Shown: positions 10,243 to 20,105 of the stretch, piece after piece
Position numbering within the stretch: the stretch's first letter is position 1
Layout of the letters: each line of letters opens with the position of its first letter
Source of the DNA: Ectopseudomonas khazarica
Lineage (GTDB): Bacteria > Pseudomonadota > Gammaproteobacteria > Pseudomonadales > Pseudomonadaceae
DNA length: 64,000 bases
Direction: 5' to 3'
Assembly (NCBI RefSeq): GCF_004521985.1
Contig: NZ_SBHZ01000004.1
Span: forward strand, 62,001-126,000
Program-made: the position numbers and the translations under genes
The notes under the pieces: generated by a model
What the model was told of the DNA's origin: nothing
What the model saw: the letters and a program-made list of their open reading frames with translations, nothing else
The model's database searches: none

Positions 10243-11094
10243 TTAGTTGCCGCGCATGGCCTGCTCGAGCTCGCTGAAGCTCGGGCGATGGGCCGGGAAC
10301 AGCACCTTGCGCCCGAACTCTACCGCCAGGGTCGGCGGCATGCCCGAAGCCGACGCCACCAGGGTCGCCTTGATCGCCTCGTAGAGGTTCAGCTCTTCCT
10401 TGGCGTCGTGCTCCAGCGCGCCGGACAGCGGGCCGAAGAAGCCGTAGGAAGCCAGAATGCCGAGGAAGGTACCGACCAGGGCCGTCCCCACCTTTTCGCC
10501 GATCTGCGCGTTATCCGCCTCGGCGAGAATCGACATGGTGATCACGATACCCAGTACCGCCGCGACGATACCCATGGCCGGCATGCCGTCGGCGACCTTG
10601 GCGACCGCATGGGCCGGGTGCTCGACTTCTTCCTTGAGGCTGGCCAGTTCCATGTCGAACAGACCCTCGAGCTCGTGCGGAGCCATGTTGCCGGACGACA
10701 TGATGCGCAGGTAGTCGCAGATGAACGCGGTCATGCGGGCATCCTTGAGCACCGCGGGATACTTGCTGAAGATCGGGCTGGCATTCGGGTCTTCGACATC
10801 CGCCTCGATGGCCATCATCCCCTCGCGCCGGCTCTTGTTGAGGATCTCGTAGAGCAGCTTGAGCACTTCCAGGTAGTAGGTGTGGGTGAAGCGCGAGCCG
10901 AACATGCTCAGCGACTTCTTGAACACCGTCATGAACATGCTGCCGGGGTTGGCCTGCAGGAACGCCCCCAGGGCCGCACCACCGATGATGAGCACCTCGA
11001 ACGGGTGGACCAGTGCCATCAGTTGCCCGCCCGAAAGGACGAACCCACCGAACACGCAGCCGAAGACGACGATGATGCCTATGATTTTTGCCAT
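10243..11094 (-). CDS. motA: Flagellar motor stator protein MotA
   Basis: MotA forms the proton channel with MotB and pushes on FliG. The 283-residue product has four hydrophobic segments: two at the N-terminus (IGIIVVFGCVFGGFVLSGG and following) and two near residues 170-220 (AMGIVAAVLGIVITM, GTALVGTFLGILASYGFFGPL). Between them is a charged cytoplasmic loop. The signature ending in the P-G turns (DGMPAMGIVAAVLG) is present. No good Shine-Dalgarno sequence precedes the ATG. A FliA-type promoter lies 54-80 bases upstream, so motAB is probably a late flagellar operon. Confidence 0.96.
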   Translation of the reverse strand: MAKIIGIIVVFGCVFGGFVLSGGQLMALVHPFEVLIIGGAALGAFLQANPGSMFMTVFKKSLSMFGSRFTHTYYLEVLKLLYEILNKSRREGMMAIEADVEDPNASPIFSKYPAVLKDARMTAFICDYLRIMSSGNMAPHELEGLFDMELASLKEEVEHPAHAVAKVADGMPAMGIVAAVLGIVITMSILAEADNAQIGEKVGTALVGTFLGILASYGFFGPLSGALEHDAKEELNLYEAIKATLVASASGMPPTLAVEFGRKVLFPAHRPSFSELEQAMRGN

Positions 11095-11147
11095 AAAGGA
11101 ACGCTTGCAGAGCCAAGAGGATGGGTTATTAAAAACAACCCTTCTAA

Positions 11148-11174
11148 TTATCGGAGCTTATGCGCCAGACTATA
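11148..11174 (-). promoter_or_regulatory. Predicted FliA (sigma-28) promoter for motAB
   Basis: On the minus strand, TATAGTCT (11174-11167) is followed by exactly 11 bases and then TCCGATAA (11155-11148). The sigma-28 consensus is TAAAGTTT-N11-GCCGATAA, so the match is 6/8 and 7/8 with the correct spacer. The element sits about 54 bases upstream of the motA ATG, in the gap shared with the divergent HDOD gene. Confidence 0.75.
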
Positions 11175-11211
11175 GCCAGTTAAGGTCAAAAGCCAGTTCG
11201 GCTCAACCCAC

Positions 11212-12738
11212 ATGTCGACGCCAAAGCCCCTGCCGCGCACCCTGGACGCCTGGTTGCAACAACTGGCCAAGCTGCCGTTGCCGATCGAACAGCAGCAGCA
11301 TGTGCGCTTGCGTCGCATCCTGGGCGACAGCCGCCGTACCTGGCGCGAAATTGCCGAAGCCATCGAGTCCAGTCCGTCGTTCGCCCTGCAGGTCCTGCGC
11401 GAGGCCAACCAGTCGAACAACAGCCTGAGCGAGCCGGCCGAAAGCGTCGAAACCGCGCTCTCGCGTCTCGGCCTGAGTCGTTGCGAAGCCTTGCTGAGCC
11501 AGGCGCCAGCGCTGCCGGAAGACGAGATCCCCCTGGCGTTTCGCCAGATCCTGATGATCAGCCAGCACGCCAGCCAGCAGGCTCGCGGCCTGTTCGGCGC
11601 CCGCCTGGCGCGCCTGTGGAACGAGCTGCACGGCTGCAGCCTGCTGTTCCTCGCCCCCCTGTGGCCGTTGCTGTGCGCCCACCCGCAGCTGTTCGAAGCC
11701 TGGGAACAGCGCGTGCTGCTGAAAGGCGAACGCCCCAGGGTGGTGGAGAAGGAGCTGCTCGGCGTACCGCTGATACAGCTCTGCGTGCGCCTGGCCGAGC
11801 GCTGGCGCCTGCCGGAATGGATCGTGCGCGGCTACCGCCTGCTGGAACGCGATCGCCGCCAGCTGATCAAGGCGCTGCACATCGCACGCGACTATGAACA
11901 TCCTCTGCACCAGCAACAGATGCTCGACGCGGACACGCCGCTGCGCCACTGGCTGACCCAGCCCAGCAACTGCGTGCTGCTGGCCAACGGCCTGGCCGTC
12001 TCCGCCCACCATGCATGGGACACGCCCCACACCCTGCGCTGGCAGCGGCTCACCGGGCTGTACCTGCAACTGCCGCTGAACGAGCTGCAGCAGGAAGTGC
12101 ATCAGCATGCCGTGAGCAGTGCCCGCCTGCTGCATGACAGTGCATTGTGGCACCCGGCGCAGGCGCTGCTCTGGCCCTGGGACGCGCACCGCCTGAAACC
12201 GGCCCGCAGCAGCAGTGCCGCCCCACCCCAGCGCGACGACCTCGCCGCCTGGCGCCAGCAGTGTGCACGCCTGCTCGCCGAACCCAGTGCCTTCGCCAAT
12301 GTGCCGCAACTGACTGCCTGCGCCCGCGACGCCCTGCAGGCCTGTGGCCTGAAGCGGGTTCTCGTGCTGCTCGCCGACCGCCAGCACAGTCGCCTGCAAA
12401 CCCAGCAACAGGCCGGGCTGGACGCCAGCGCGGCAACGCTCAGCCTGGATCCCGCACAGAGCCAGGTCCTCAGGCGCCTGCTCAGCGAGCCGGGCCAGCT
12501 GCGTCTCACGCCCGCCAACGTCGCCAAGTTCTCCGCGCTGCTGCCGGGCAACCTCAAGGCCCTGTTTCCCAGCGAGCATCTGCTGCTGCGCTCCCTGGCC
12601 AGCAACGGCCGGGTGGTCATGCTGCTGGTGGCCGACCAGGGCGGCCAGCCGCTCAACGAGGTCAGCCTGCAGGCGTTCGGCAAGACCGTGCAGTGCATCG
12701 AGCGCGCCCTGGGCAGCTTCGCCCGCCGTGGACGCTGA
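11212..12738 (+). CDS. HDOD domain-containing protein
   Basis: The product of 508 residues resembles the HDOD (HD-related output domain) proteins of Pseudomonas. Its N-terminal half has the FALQVLREANQSNNS and VETALSRLGLSRCEALL segments that match the typical HDOD start (selection of residual cells, then ordered helices). The C-terminal 180 residues look like a divergent GAF-like or sensor region without recognisable catalytic residues. No HD metal-ligand motif and no GGDEF/EAL domain are visible. HDOD proteins are generally regulatory scaffolds linked to motility and c-di-GMP signalling. It is divergent from motAB. Confidence 0.75.
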   Translation: MSTPKPLPRTLDAWLQQLAKLPLPIEQQQHVRLRRILGDSRRTWREIAEAIESSPSFALQVLREANQSNNSLSEPAESVETALSRLGLSRCEALLSQAPALPEDEIPLAFRQILMISQHASQQARGLFGARLARLWNELHGCSLLFLAPLWPLLCAHPQLFEAWEQRVLLKGERPRVVEKELLGVPLIQLCVRLAERWRLPEWIVRGYRLLERDRRQLIKALHIARDYEHPLHQQQMLDADTPLRHWLTQPSNCVLLANGLAVSAHHAWDTPHTLRWQRLTGLYLQLPLNELQQEVHQHAVSSARLLHDSALWHPAQALLWPWDAHRLKPARSSSAAPPQRDDLAAWRQQCARLLAEPSAFANVPQLTACARDALQACGLKRVLVLLADRQHSRLQTQQQAGLDASAATLSLDPAQSQVLRRLLSEPGQLRLTPANVAKFSALLPGNLKALFPSEHLLLRSLASNGRVVMLLVADQGGQPLNEVSLQAFGKTVQCIERALGSFARRGR

Positions 12739-12789
12739 CGCCCCTCGGTTTCCGCTACAATCGACCTCTTTTCATTTAGGGACGCTGCC

Positions 12790-13605
12790 ATGTCCGCCTT
12801 CGACAACCTGCCTCTGGTGATCGAGCCCGCTGAACTGGAAGCGCGCCTGGACGCGCCCGAGCTGATCCTGCTCGACCTCAGCAGCGCAGCACGCTACGCC
12901 AGTGGCCACATACCCGGCGCGCGCTGGGCCGACGCCAAGCGCACGCAGCTGGGCCAGCCGCCGGCACCCGGCCTGCTGCCCGAACGGGCGCAACTCGAAG
13001 CGTTGTTCGCCGATATCGGCCATCGCCCGGATGCCACTTACGTGGTCTACGACGACGAAGGCGGCCCCTGGGCCGGGCGCTTCATCTGGCTGCTCGACGT
13101 GATCGGCCATGCCCGCCAGCACTTCCTCAACGGCGGCCTGCAGGCCTGGCTCAGCGACGGCCGGTCCCTGAGCCAGACAACCCCCGAGGTCTCGCGTACC
13201 CAGGTGTCGCTGACGCTGAGCGACGAACCCACTGCCACCCGCGAATACATCCAGCAGCGCCTGGACGCCGCCGACCTGGCCATCTGGGATGTACGCGGCG
13301 CGGATGAATACCACGGCGAGAAACTCAGCTCCGCACGCGGCGGGCACATCCCGGGCGCCACGCACTTCGAATGGACCGCCGCAATGGACCCGCAGCGCGG
13401 CATGCGCATCCGCACGGATATCGGCGACGTCCTGCACGATCTCGGCATCACCCCGGACAAGGAAGTGATCACTCACTGCCAGACCCATCGCCGCTCGGGT
13501 TTCAGCTACGTGGTCGCCAAGGCGGTGGGTTATCCGCGCGTGAAGGCCTACGCTGGTTCCTGGTCCGAATGGGGCAACCTGCCCGATACACCTGTCGAAC
13601 GCTGA
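12790..13605 (+). CDS. rhdA: Thiosulfate sulfurtransferase (rhodanese), RhdA-like
   Basis: This is a two-domain rhodanese of 271 residues. The N-terminal domain is inactive; the C-terminal domain carries the active-site loop CQTHRRSG around residue 235, one residue different from the CQTHHRS loop I recall for Azotobacter RhdA. Both domains have the DLSSAARYASGHIPGA / DVRGADEYHGEKL...GHIPGA repeats. It transfers sulfane sulfur from thiosulfate to cyanide or other acceptors. It lies directly upstream of psd in the same direction, 69 bases apart. Confidence 0.93.
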   Translation: MSAFDNLPLVIEPAELEARLDAPELILLDLSSAARYASGHIPGARWADAKRTQLGQPPAPGLLPERAQLEALFADIGHRPDATYVVYDDEGGPWAGRFIWLLDVIGHARQHFLNGGLQAWLSDGRSLSQTTPEVSRTQVSLTLSDEPTATREYIQQRLDAADLAIWDVRGADEYHGEKLSSARGGHIPGATHFEWTAAMDPQRGMRIRTDIGDVLHDLGITPDKEVITHCQTHRRSGFSYVVAKAVGYPRVKAYAGSWSEWGNLPDTPVER

Positions 13606-13674
13606 CGCCGTCGACCATCAGTTGTACCCGGCACGGGGATGCCTGCGCCGACTCAGAACCCTCAAGGAAACACG

Positions 13675-14535
13675 ATGAAACAACGTCTCTTCATTCTCAG
13701 TCAGTACCTGCTGCCTCATCACCTGCTGTCTCGCCTGATCGGCTACGTTGCCGAATGCCGTATCGGCTGGCTGAAGAACCCGCTGATCTCGTGGTTCGCC
13801 AAGCAGTACCAGGTCGACATGAGCGAAGCGCAGGTGGAAGACCTGCGTGCCTTCGAACACTTCAACGCCTTCTTCACCCGTGCGCTGAAAGACGGTGCCC
13901 GTCCACTGGACGAGACGGCGGGCGCGATCCTCTGCCCGGCCGACGGCGCGATCAGCCAGCTGGGTGCCATCGAGCATGGTCGTATCTTCCAGGCCAAGGG
14001 CCACAGTTTCAGCGCGGTGGAACTGCTCGGTGGCGACACCGAGCGTGCCGCGCCCTTCATGGGCGGTCAGTTCGCGACCGTCTACCTCTCGCCGAAGGAC
14101 TACCACCGCGTCCATATGCCGCTGGGCGGCACACTGAAGGAAATGGTCTACGTACCGGGGCGCCTGTTCTCGGTGAACCAGACCACGGCCGAGAACGTGC
14201 CGGAACTGTTTGCCCGCAACGAACGCGTGGTCTGCCTGTTCGACACCGAGCGCGGCCCGATGGCCGTGGTGCTGGTCGGCGCGATGATCGTCGCCAGCGT
14301 CGAGACTGTCTGGGCCGGCCTGGTCACCCCGCCCAAGCGCGAGCTGAAGAGCACCCGCTACGATGCCGAATCCCGCGGCCCGATCGAACTGGCCAAGGGC
14401 GCGGAAATGGGCCGTTTCAAGCTGGGTTCCACCGCCATCGTGCTGTTCGGCCCGGAGCAGATGAAATGGGCCGAAGAGCTGAGCGCCGGCAGCGCAGTGC
14501 GCATGGGGCAGGCGCTGGGCCATGCCCTGGACTGA
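13675..14535 (+). CDS. psd: Phosphatidylserine decarboxylase proenzyme
   Basis: Psd makes phosphatidylethanolamine at the inner membrane. It is a pyruvoyl enzyme that cleaves itself at an LGST motif, seen here near the C-terminus (FKLGSTAIVLF); the serine becomes the pyruvoyl group of the small alpha chain. CPADGAI and YHRVHMP family motifs are also present. ATG 13675 (MKQRLFILSQYLLP) is chosen because it has AAGGAAA five bases upstream; an in-frame ATG twelve codons earlier lacks this. The 286-residue length matches the family. Confidence 0.97.
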   Translation: MKQRLFILSQYLLPHHLLSRLIGYVAECRIGWLKNPLISWFAKQYQVDMSEAQVEDLRAFEHFNAFFTRALKDGARPLDETAGAILCPADGAISQLGAIEHGRIFQAKGHSFSAVELLGGDTERAAPFMGGQFATVYLSPKDYHRVHMPLGGTLKEMVYVPGRLFSVNQTTAENVPELFARNERVVCLFDTERGPMAVVLVGAMIVASVETVWAGLVTPPKRELKSTRYDAESRGPIELAKGAEMGRFKLGSTAIVLFGPEQMKWAEELSAGSAVRMGQALGHALD

Positions 14536-14600
14536 AATCCGCACGAACTGAACCCGCATGTCGACCCTTTGGTCATAAATCCGTAGGCTGCCGAGGCAGA

Positions 14601-14616
14601 CCGTCCTTGAGGACGG
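14601..14616. other. Small hairpin in the psd downstream spacer
   Basis: The 166-base gap 14536-14701 holds no gene. It contains a perfect CCGTCC-TTGA-GGACGG stem-loop, with further pairing outward (GGCAG / CTGCC). There is no T-run, so it is a poor intrinsic terminator for psd. It could equally be a leader structure for the downstream gene. Confidence 0.4.
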
Positions 14617-14701
14617 CTGCCAGCGCAGCCAGATGCTGCTAGAGTTCGAAAGACTATTACTAGAGCCGCTTGTCATCGTGTGGCCGGAGTATCCGAGTTC
14701 G

Positions 14702-16504
14702 ATGGATAGACAGAGTCCCCACCTTCAGTTGTTGCGCGTCCCCACACCGAGCAAGCAAAGCCTCAGCTTCTGCGACGGCACTCCTCGCGACCTCAAGCGC
14801 TGGATTGCCGCACTGCCCAAGGCGAACATCGGTGAGACCGCGCGCCAGCTGTATCAGAGCCTGGTGGAACTCAATCAACTGGTCACGCCATCGGACAACC
14901 GCCTGCAACTGCTGGAAATGCTGCGCCCGGAAGTGAGCTTCGTCTGCCAGCACCTGGAGCGCCACTTCCTCAACCAGGCCATCGTCCTCGACGAACGTCC
15001 GCGCAAGGTCGCCAACCTCTGCCAGGCCCTGCAGAACCACCTCGCCGTCGGCTACAAGCTGATCATTTCCCGCGTCCTCGAGCGCACCGGCAAGGACCGC
15101 GACCAGTTGCTCGCGGTCGCCCTGCAGCGTGCCAGCCACAGCCTTTGCAGCCCGTTGATTCGCGCCAGCCAGCTGTACTGCCCGGTGCCGGAAGGGCTCT
15201 GGCTGGAGCTGCATCAGCTCTATCAGATCGCCGTCGAACAGCGCCTGCAGCGCCAGGTCATCCGCGATCCGCTGGCCCGTCACACCCAGGGTCTGAGCAC
15301 CGAGCAGACCTACGTGACCGCGCTGCTGCTCGGCTGCGCACGCACCAACCAGATGCGCCAGAACGGCATCGCCCGCCTGGCCGAAGCGCTGGAACCCTGG
15401 AGCGCCCTGGTCAAGCTGCAGGCGGGTGATCACCCTGACAGCCTGTTCGTCCTCGCCCCACAGGTCGACGGGCCGCCGCGTTACAAGTCCCTGTACCAGA
15501 GCGGTGAACTGCACAACCTGCTGGGCATCGACACGCAGCCGCTGGTCGATGCGATCAAGGATCATCTGGAACTGCCGGAAGAGGAGCGCGGCCAGTCGCG
15601 CCTGGCGATTCCCGACGGCATCAGCCTGGACCTGCTGCAGCATGTCGCGGCCGCCTGGGGAGACATCGCCGAACGCACCTTCCAGCGCACGCCGGGCCAG
15701 GGCAATCTGACCCTGTGCATCGGCATGACGGCGCTGCACTTCTTCCTCGCTGGCCGCCGCTCCTTCGCCGACGTGCTCAAGCGCCCGGTCGAACTCGGCG
15801 CCGCAGTGTTCAAGCCGACCACCGGCGAACCGGACGTCTGGTCCAACGCATTCGACGCGCAGCGCAACGCGGTGGACGACATCCACTTCGAGGAAATCCA
15901 GTACACCAAGGTCACGCCCGGCGAGCAGGCACAGCCCGAGAACAGCGGCGAGACCTACCCGACCTACCCGCTGGCCATCGTCAACCACAGTCCGGGCGGC
16001 TATTGCCTATCCTGGCCCAAGGACGTGCCCAGCCAGCTGCAGGCCGGCGAGCTGCTGGGCGTGCAGGACAGCCCGAGCCAGGGCTGGAGCGTGGCGATCG
16101 TGCGCTGGATTCGCCAGGTCCGGGGCGGCGGCACGCAGATGGGCATCGAGCTGATCGCCCCGCATGCCCGCCCTTGCGGCCTGCAACTGCTGCGCAAGGC
16201 CGAGCAGAACAGCCAGTACCTGCGTGCGCTGCTGCTGCCGGAAATCAGCGCCATCTCGCGCCCGGCCAGCCTGATCACGCCACGCCTGCCCTTCCAGGAA
16301 GGCAGCAAGGTGCTGATCAACGACCATGGCGAGGAGCATCGTGCGGTGCTGACGCGCAAACAGGTCAGCACCGGCAGTTTCAGCCAGTTCGAATATCGCC
16401 GTGTCGGTGAGGAAGAGGGCGCGGCCGGGACGCCGGTCACAGCCTCGCAAAGCCAGAAGCCTGCTGGGGAGGAAGATTTTGACTCGCTCTGGAAGTCGCT
16501 GTAG
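14702..16504 (+). CDS. Conserved Pseudomonas protein with C-terminal PilZ-like domain, upstream of fimX
   Basis: The 600-residue product is equivalent in position to PAO1 PA4958, next to fimX. Residues 1 to about 410 are helical with no motif I recognise. Around residues 430-480 there is a stretch resembling a PilZ domain: IVNHSPGGYCL (PilZ proteins have D/NxSxxG) and, about 40 residues on, RGGGTQMGIELI. The N-terminal RxxxR of canonical c-di-GMP-binding PilZ domains is not seen, so binding is doubtful. ATG 14702 is the usual MDRQSPHLQLL start; no strong ribosome-binding site decides it. Linkage to fimX suggests a role in pilus or c-di-GMP signalling, but this is inference. Confidence 0.65.
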   Translation: MDRQSPHLQLLRVPTPSKQSLSFCDGTPRDLKRWIAALPKANIGETARQLYQSLVELNQLVTPSDNRLQLLEMLRPEVSFVCQHLERHFLNQAIVLDERPRKVANLCQALQNHLAVGYKLIISRVLERTGKDRDQLLAVALQRASHSLCSPLIRASQLYCPVPEGLWLELHQLYQIAVEQRLQRQVIRDPLARHTQGLSTEQTYVTALLLGCARTNQMRQNGIARLAEALEPWSALVKLQAGDHPDSLFVLAPQVDGPPRYKSLYQSGELHNLLGIDTQPLVDAIKDHLELPEEERGQSRLAIPDGISLDLLQHVAAAWGDIAERTFQRTPGQGNLTLCIGMTALHFFLAGRRSFADVLKRPVELGAAVFKPTTGEPDVWSNAFDAQRNAVDDIHFEEIQYTKVTPGEQAQPENSGETYPTYPLAIVNHSPGGYCLSWPKDVPSQLQAGELLGVQDSPSQGWSVAIVRWIRQVRGGGTQMGIELIAPHARPCGLQLLRKAEQNSQYLRALLLPEISAISRPASLITPRLPFQEGSKVLINDHGEEHRAVLTRKQVSTGSFSQFEYRRVGEEEGAAGTPVTASQSQKPAGEEDFDSLWKSL

Positions 16505-16566
16505 GCTCCGACCCACTCACCATTTGTCGCCTTTTCGCGCCCGTTCGGCGCGGTATTGACCCTTCT

Positions 16567-18636
16567 ATGGCCATCGAAAAAAAAACCATCCGCCTGCTGA
16601 TTCTCGAGGATTCGCAGAACGAAGCCGAGCGCCTGGTCAGTCTGTTCCGCAATGCCGGACACGCGACGCGTGTCCATCGCCTGACCTCCAGCGAAGACCT
16701 CGCTGAAGCCCTGCAGCACACCTGGGACCTGCTCATCTGTGCACCGAGCAGCGAACGCCTCGACCCGAGCGAGGCGATTGGCGCCATCCGCCGCCAGGCC
16801 AAGGACATCCCCGTGGTGCAACTGGTCGACGGCAACGACTCCGAGACCATCACCGAGGCCCTGCTGTTCGGCGCTCAGGATGCCTTGCCGCAAGGCGAGG
16901 ATGAACGCCTGGTCCTGGTAGCCAAGCGCGAGCTGGCCAACCTCGAGGAACGCCGCGCCCGTCGCGCCGCCGAAGTGGCCCTGCGTGAGGCGGAAAAACG
17001 CTGCCAGCTGCTGCTGGAGAGTTCGGTAGACGCCATTACCTACGTGCACGACGGCATGCACATCTATGCCAACCGCGCCTACCTGGAGCTGTTCCGCTAC
17101 GAAGATGGCGACGAGCTCGAAGGCATGCCGATGATCGACCTGATCGCCAGTGCCGATCAGAGTGCCTTCAAGGACTTCCTGAAGAACTACCAGAGCGCCG
17201 AGGGCGACGCCGAGCTGAGCTGCCAGGGCATGCGTGCTGACGGCAGCGGCTTCGCCGCCCAGATGAGCTTCTCGCCGGCCACCTACGACGGCGAGCCGTG
17301 CATCCAGGTGGTCATCCGCGCGGAAACCTCGAATGCCGAACTGGAAGAAAAGCTGCGCGAAATCAGCAGCCAGGATCTGGTGACCGGCCTGTTCAACCGC
17401 AACCATTTCCTCGAGCTGATGGATGGCGCCGCCGAGCGTGCCGTCAGCACTGGCCAGCCGTCGACGCTCGCCTACATCCGCGTCGACCGCTACGCCGGCA
17501 TGCAGGGCGAGATCGGCCTGGCCGGCATCGACCTGCTGCTGACCGACCTGGCCGGCCTGCTGCGCGCGTACTTCCCAGCGGACACCCAGCTGGCCCGCTT
17601 TGGCGACGACGTGTTCACGGCGCTGCTGCCGGGCCAGTCCCCCGAGCAATGCGAGGCCAGCCTCAGCGCCCTGCTGAAGAAGATCGAGGGGCACCTGTTC
17701 GATGTCAGCGGGCGCACCGCCCAGACCACGCTGTCGATCGGCGTCGCCGGCCTCAGCGAGAAGACCGCCAAGGCCCAGGTAGTCATCGATCGTGCCCACC
17801 GCTGCGCGGACGAGCTGGCCGATGGCAACGCCATCAAGCTGTTCAACCCGGCTGCCGAGCTGGCTGCCGCGGCCAATCGCGGCAACCTGCTGGCGATGGT
17901 GCAGCAGGCGCTGGAGAACAACAGCTTCCGCCTGCTGTTCCAGCCGATCATCAGCCTGCGCGGCGACGCCCACGAGCACTACGAAGTCCTGCTGCGCCTG
18001 CTCAACCCGCAAGGCGAGGAGGTCCCGCCGACGCAGTTCCTGACCGCTGCCAGGGATGCCGGGCTGGGTGAAAAGATCGACCGCTGGGTGATCCTCAACT
18101 CGATCAAGCTGCTTGCCGATCACCGCTCGAAAGGCCACAACACCCGCCTGTTCGTGCACCTGTCCAGCTCCAGCCTGCAGGATCAGACCCTGCTGCCCTG
18201 GCTCAGCGTGGCGCTCAAGGCCGCTCGCCTGCCGTCCGACTCGCTGGTGTTCCAGTTCAGCGAGCCTGATGCCATCGCTTACCTGAAGCAGGCCAAGGCA
18301 CTGACCCACGGGCTCGCGGAGCTACACTGCAAGGTCGCCCTGAGCCAGTTCGGCTGTGCGCTGAACCCGTTCAACACGCTCAAGCACCTGCAGGTGGACT
18401 TCGTCAAAGTCGACGGCTCCTTCTCCCAGGACCTGAACAACGCCGACAACCAGGAAGCCCTCAAGACCCTGCTCAGCAGCCTGCACGCCCAGGCCAAGCT
18501 GACCATCGTGCCCTTCGTCGAGAGCGCCAGCGTGCTGGCCACCTTGTGGCAGGCCGGGGTCAACTTCATCCAGGGTTACTACCTGCAGGGCCCGAGCCAG
18601 TCGATGGACTACGACTTCTCGGCCGGCGACGAATAA
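16567..18636 (+). CDS. fimX: c-di-GMP receptor FimX (REC-PAS-GGDEF-EAL, degenerate)
   Basis: FimX controls type IV pilus assembly and twitching by binding c-di-GMP through an inactive EAL domain. The 689-residue protein has an N-terminal receiver-like domain (about residues 8-125) whose phosphoacceptor position appears lost (DLLICAPSS). It is followed by a PAS domain (about 135-255), a GGDEF domain with GDDVF near residue 346 instead of GGDEF, and an EAL domain with EVLLR at about residue 473. These degenerate motifs match those reported for P. aeruginosa FimX (GDSIF, EVL). It lies 62 bases after the PilZ-like gene in the same direction. Confidence 0.95.
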   Translation: MAIEKKTIRLLILEDSQNEAERLVSLFRNAGHATRVHRLTSSEDLAEALQHTWDLLICAPSSERLDPSEAIGAIRRQAKDIPVVQLVDGNDSETITEALLFGAQDALPQGEDERLVLVAKRELANLEERRARRAAEVALREAEKRCQLLLESSVDAITYVHDGMHIYANRAYLELFRYEDGDELEGMPMIDLIASADQSAFKDFLKNYQSAEGDAELSCQGMRADGSGFAAQMSFSPATYDGEPCIQVVIRAETSNAELEEKLREISSQDLVTGLFNRNHFLELMDGAAERAVSTGQPSTLAYIRVDRYAGMQGEIGLAGIDLLLTDLAGLLRAYFPADTQLARFGDDVFTALLPGQSPEQCEASLSALLKKIEGHLFDVSGRTAQTTLSIGVAGLSEKTAKAQVVIDRAHRCADELADGNAIKLFNPAAELAAAANRGNLLAMVQQALENNSFRLLFQPIISLRGDAHEHYEVLLRLLNPQGEEVPPTQFLTAARDAGLGEKIDRWVILNSIKLLADHRSKGHNTRLFVHLSSSSLQDQTLLPWLSVALKAARLPSDSLVFQFSEPDAIAYLKQAKALTHGLAELHCKVALSQFGCALNPFNTLKHLQVDFVKVDGSFSQDLNNADNQEALKTLLSSLHAQAKLTIVPFVESASVLATLWQAGVNFIQGYYLQGPSQSMDYDFSAGDE

Positions 18637-18637
18637 G

Positions 18638-18716
18638 AGCAGTTGCAAGCTTCAAGCAAGAAGCCAGGGCACACAGCGATCAGCTTTGAACTTGAAGCTT
18701 GCGGCTTGTAACTGCT
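18638..18716. repeat. Long inverted repeat filling the fimX-serB convergent gap
   Basis: Left arm: AGCAGTT (18638-18644) then GCAAGCTTCAAG (18645-18656). Right arm: CTTGAAGCTTGC (18691-18702), an insert GGCTTGT, then AACTGCT (18710-18716). The 12-base and 7-base parts are perfect inverse complements. The element occupies the whole gap between the convergent fimX and serB genes. Its right half closely matches the sequence at 33393-33430, so it is a dispersed repeat, perhaps acting as a transcript-end hairpin. Confidence 0.75.
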
Positions 18717-19931
<1,215 letters not shown>

Positions 19932-20043
19932 GACGCACCCTCCAAGGCAGACGATTGAGGCGGGCCAGTGACGAATGAGCCACCGACCGACGAAAAGGCG
20001 CACATTCTACCCAGTTTCCTGCCGATCCGGGCAGCCGCGCGCT

Positions 20044-20071
20044 TTGCCCGCCCCAGGCCGCTCGCTATACT
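20044..20071 (+). promoter_or_regulatory. Candidate sigma-70 promoter for the Smp/YtjB-family gene
   Basis: TTGCCC (20044-20049), a 16-base spacer, then TATACT (20066-20071). This is a good -35/-10 pair and lies about 35 bases upstream of the proposed GTG start, in the serB divergent gap. Confidence 0.5.
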
Positions 20072-20105
20072 GCGCGGCATCTTCAGTCGACAAGAGCCGA
20101 GCTCT

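Noticed and set aside
11095..11140. Sigma-54 promoter (GG-N10-GC) upstream of motA
   Set aside because: No TGGCAC-N5-TTGC match; the FliA-type element is far better.
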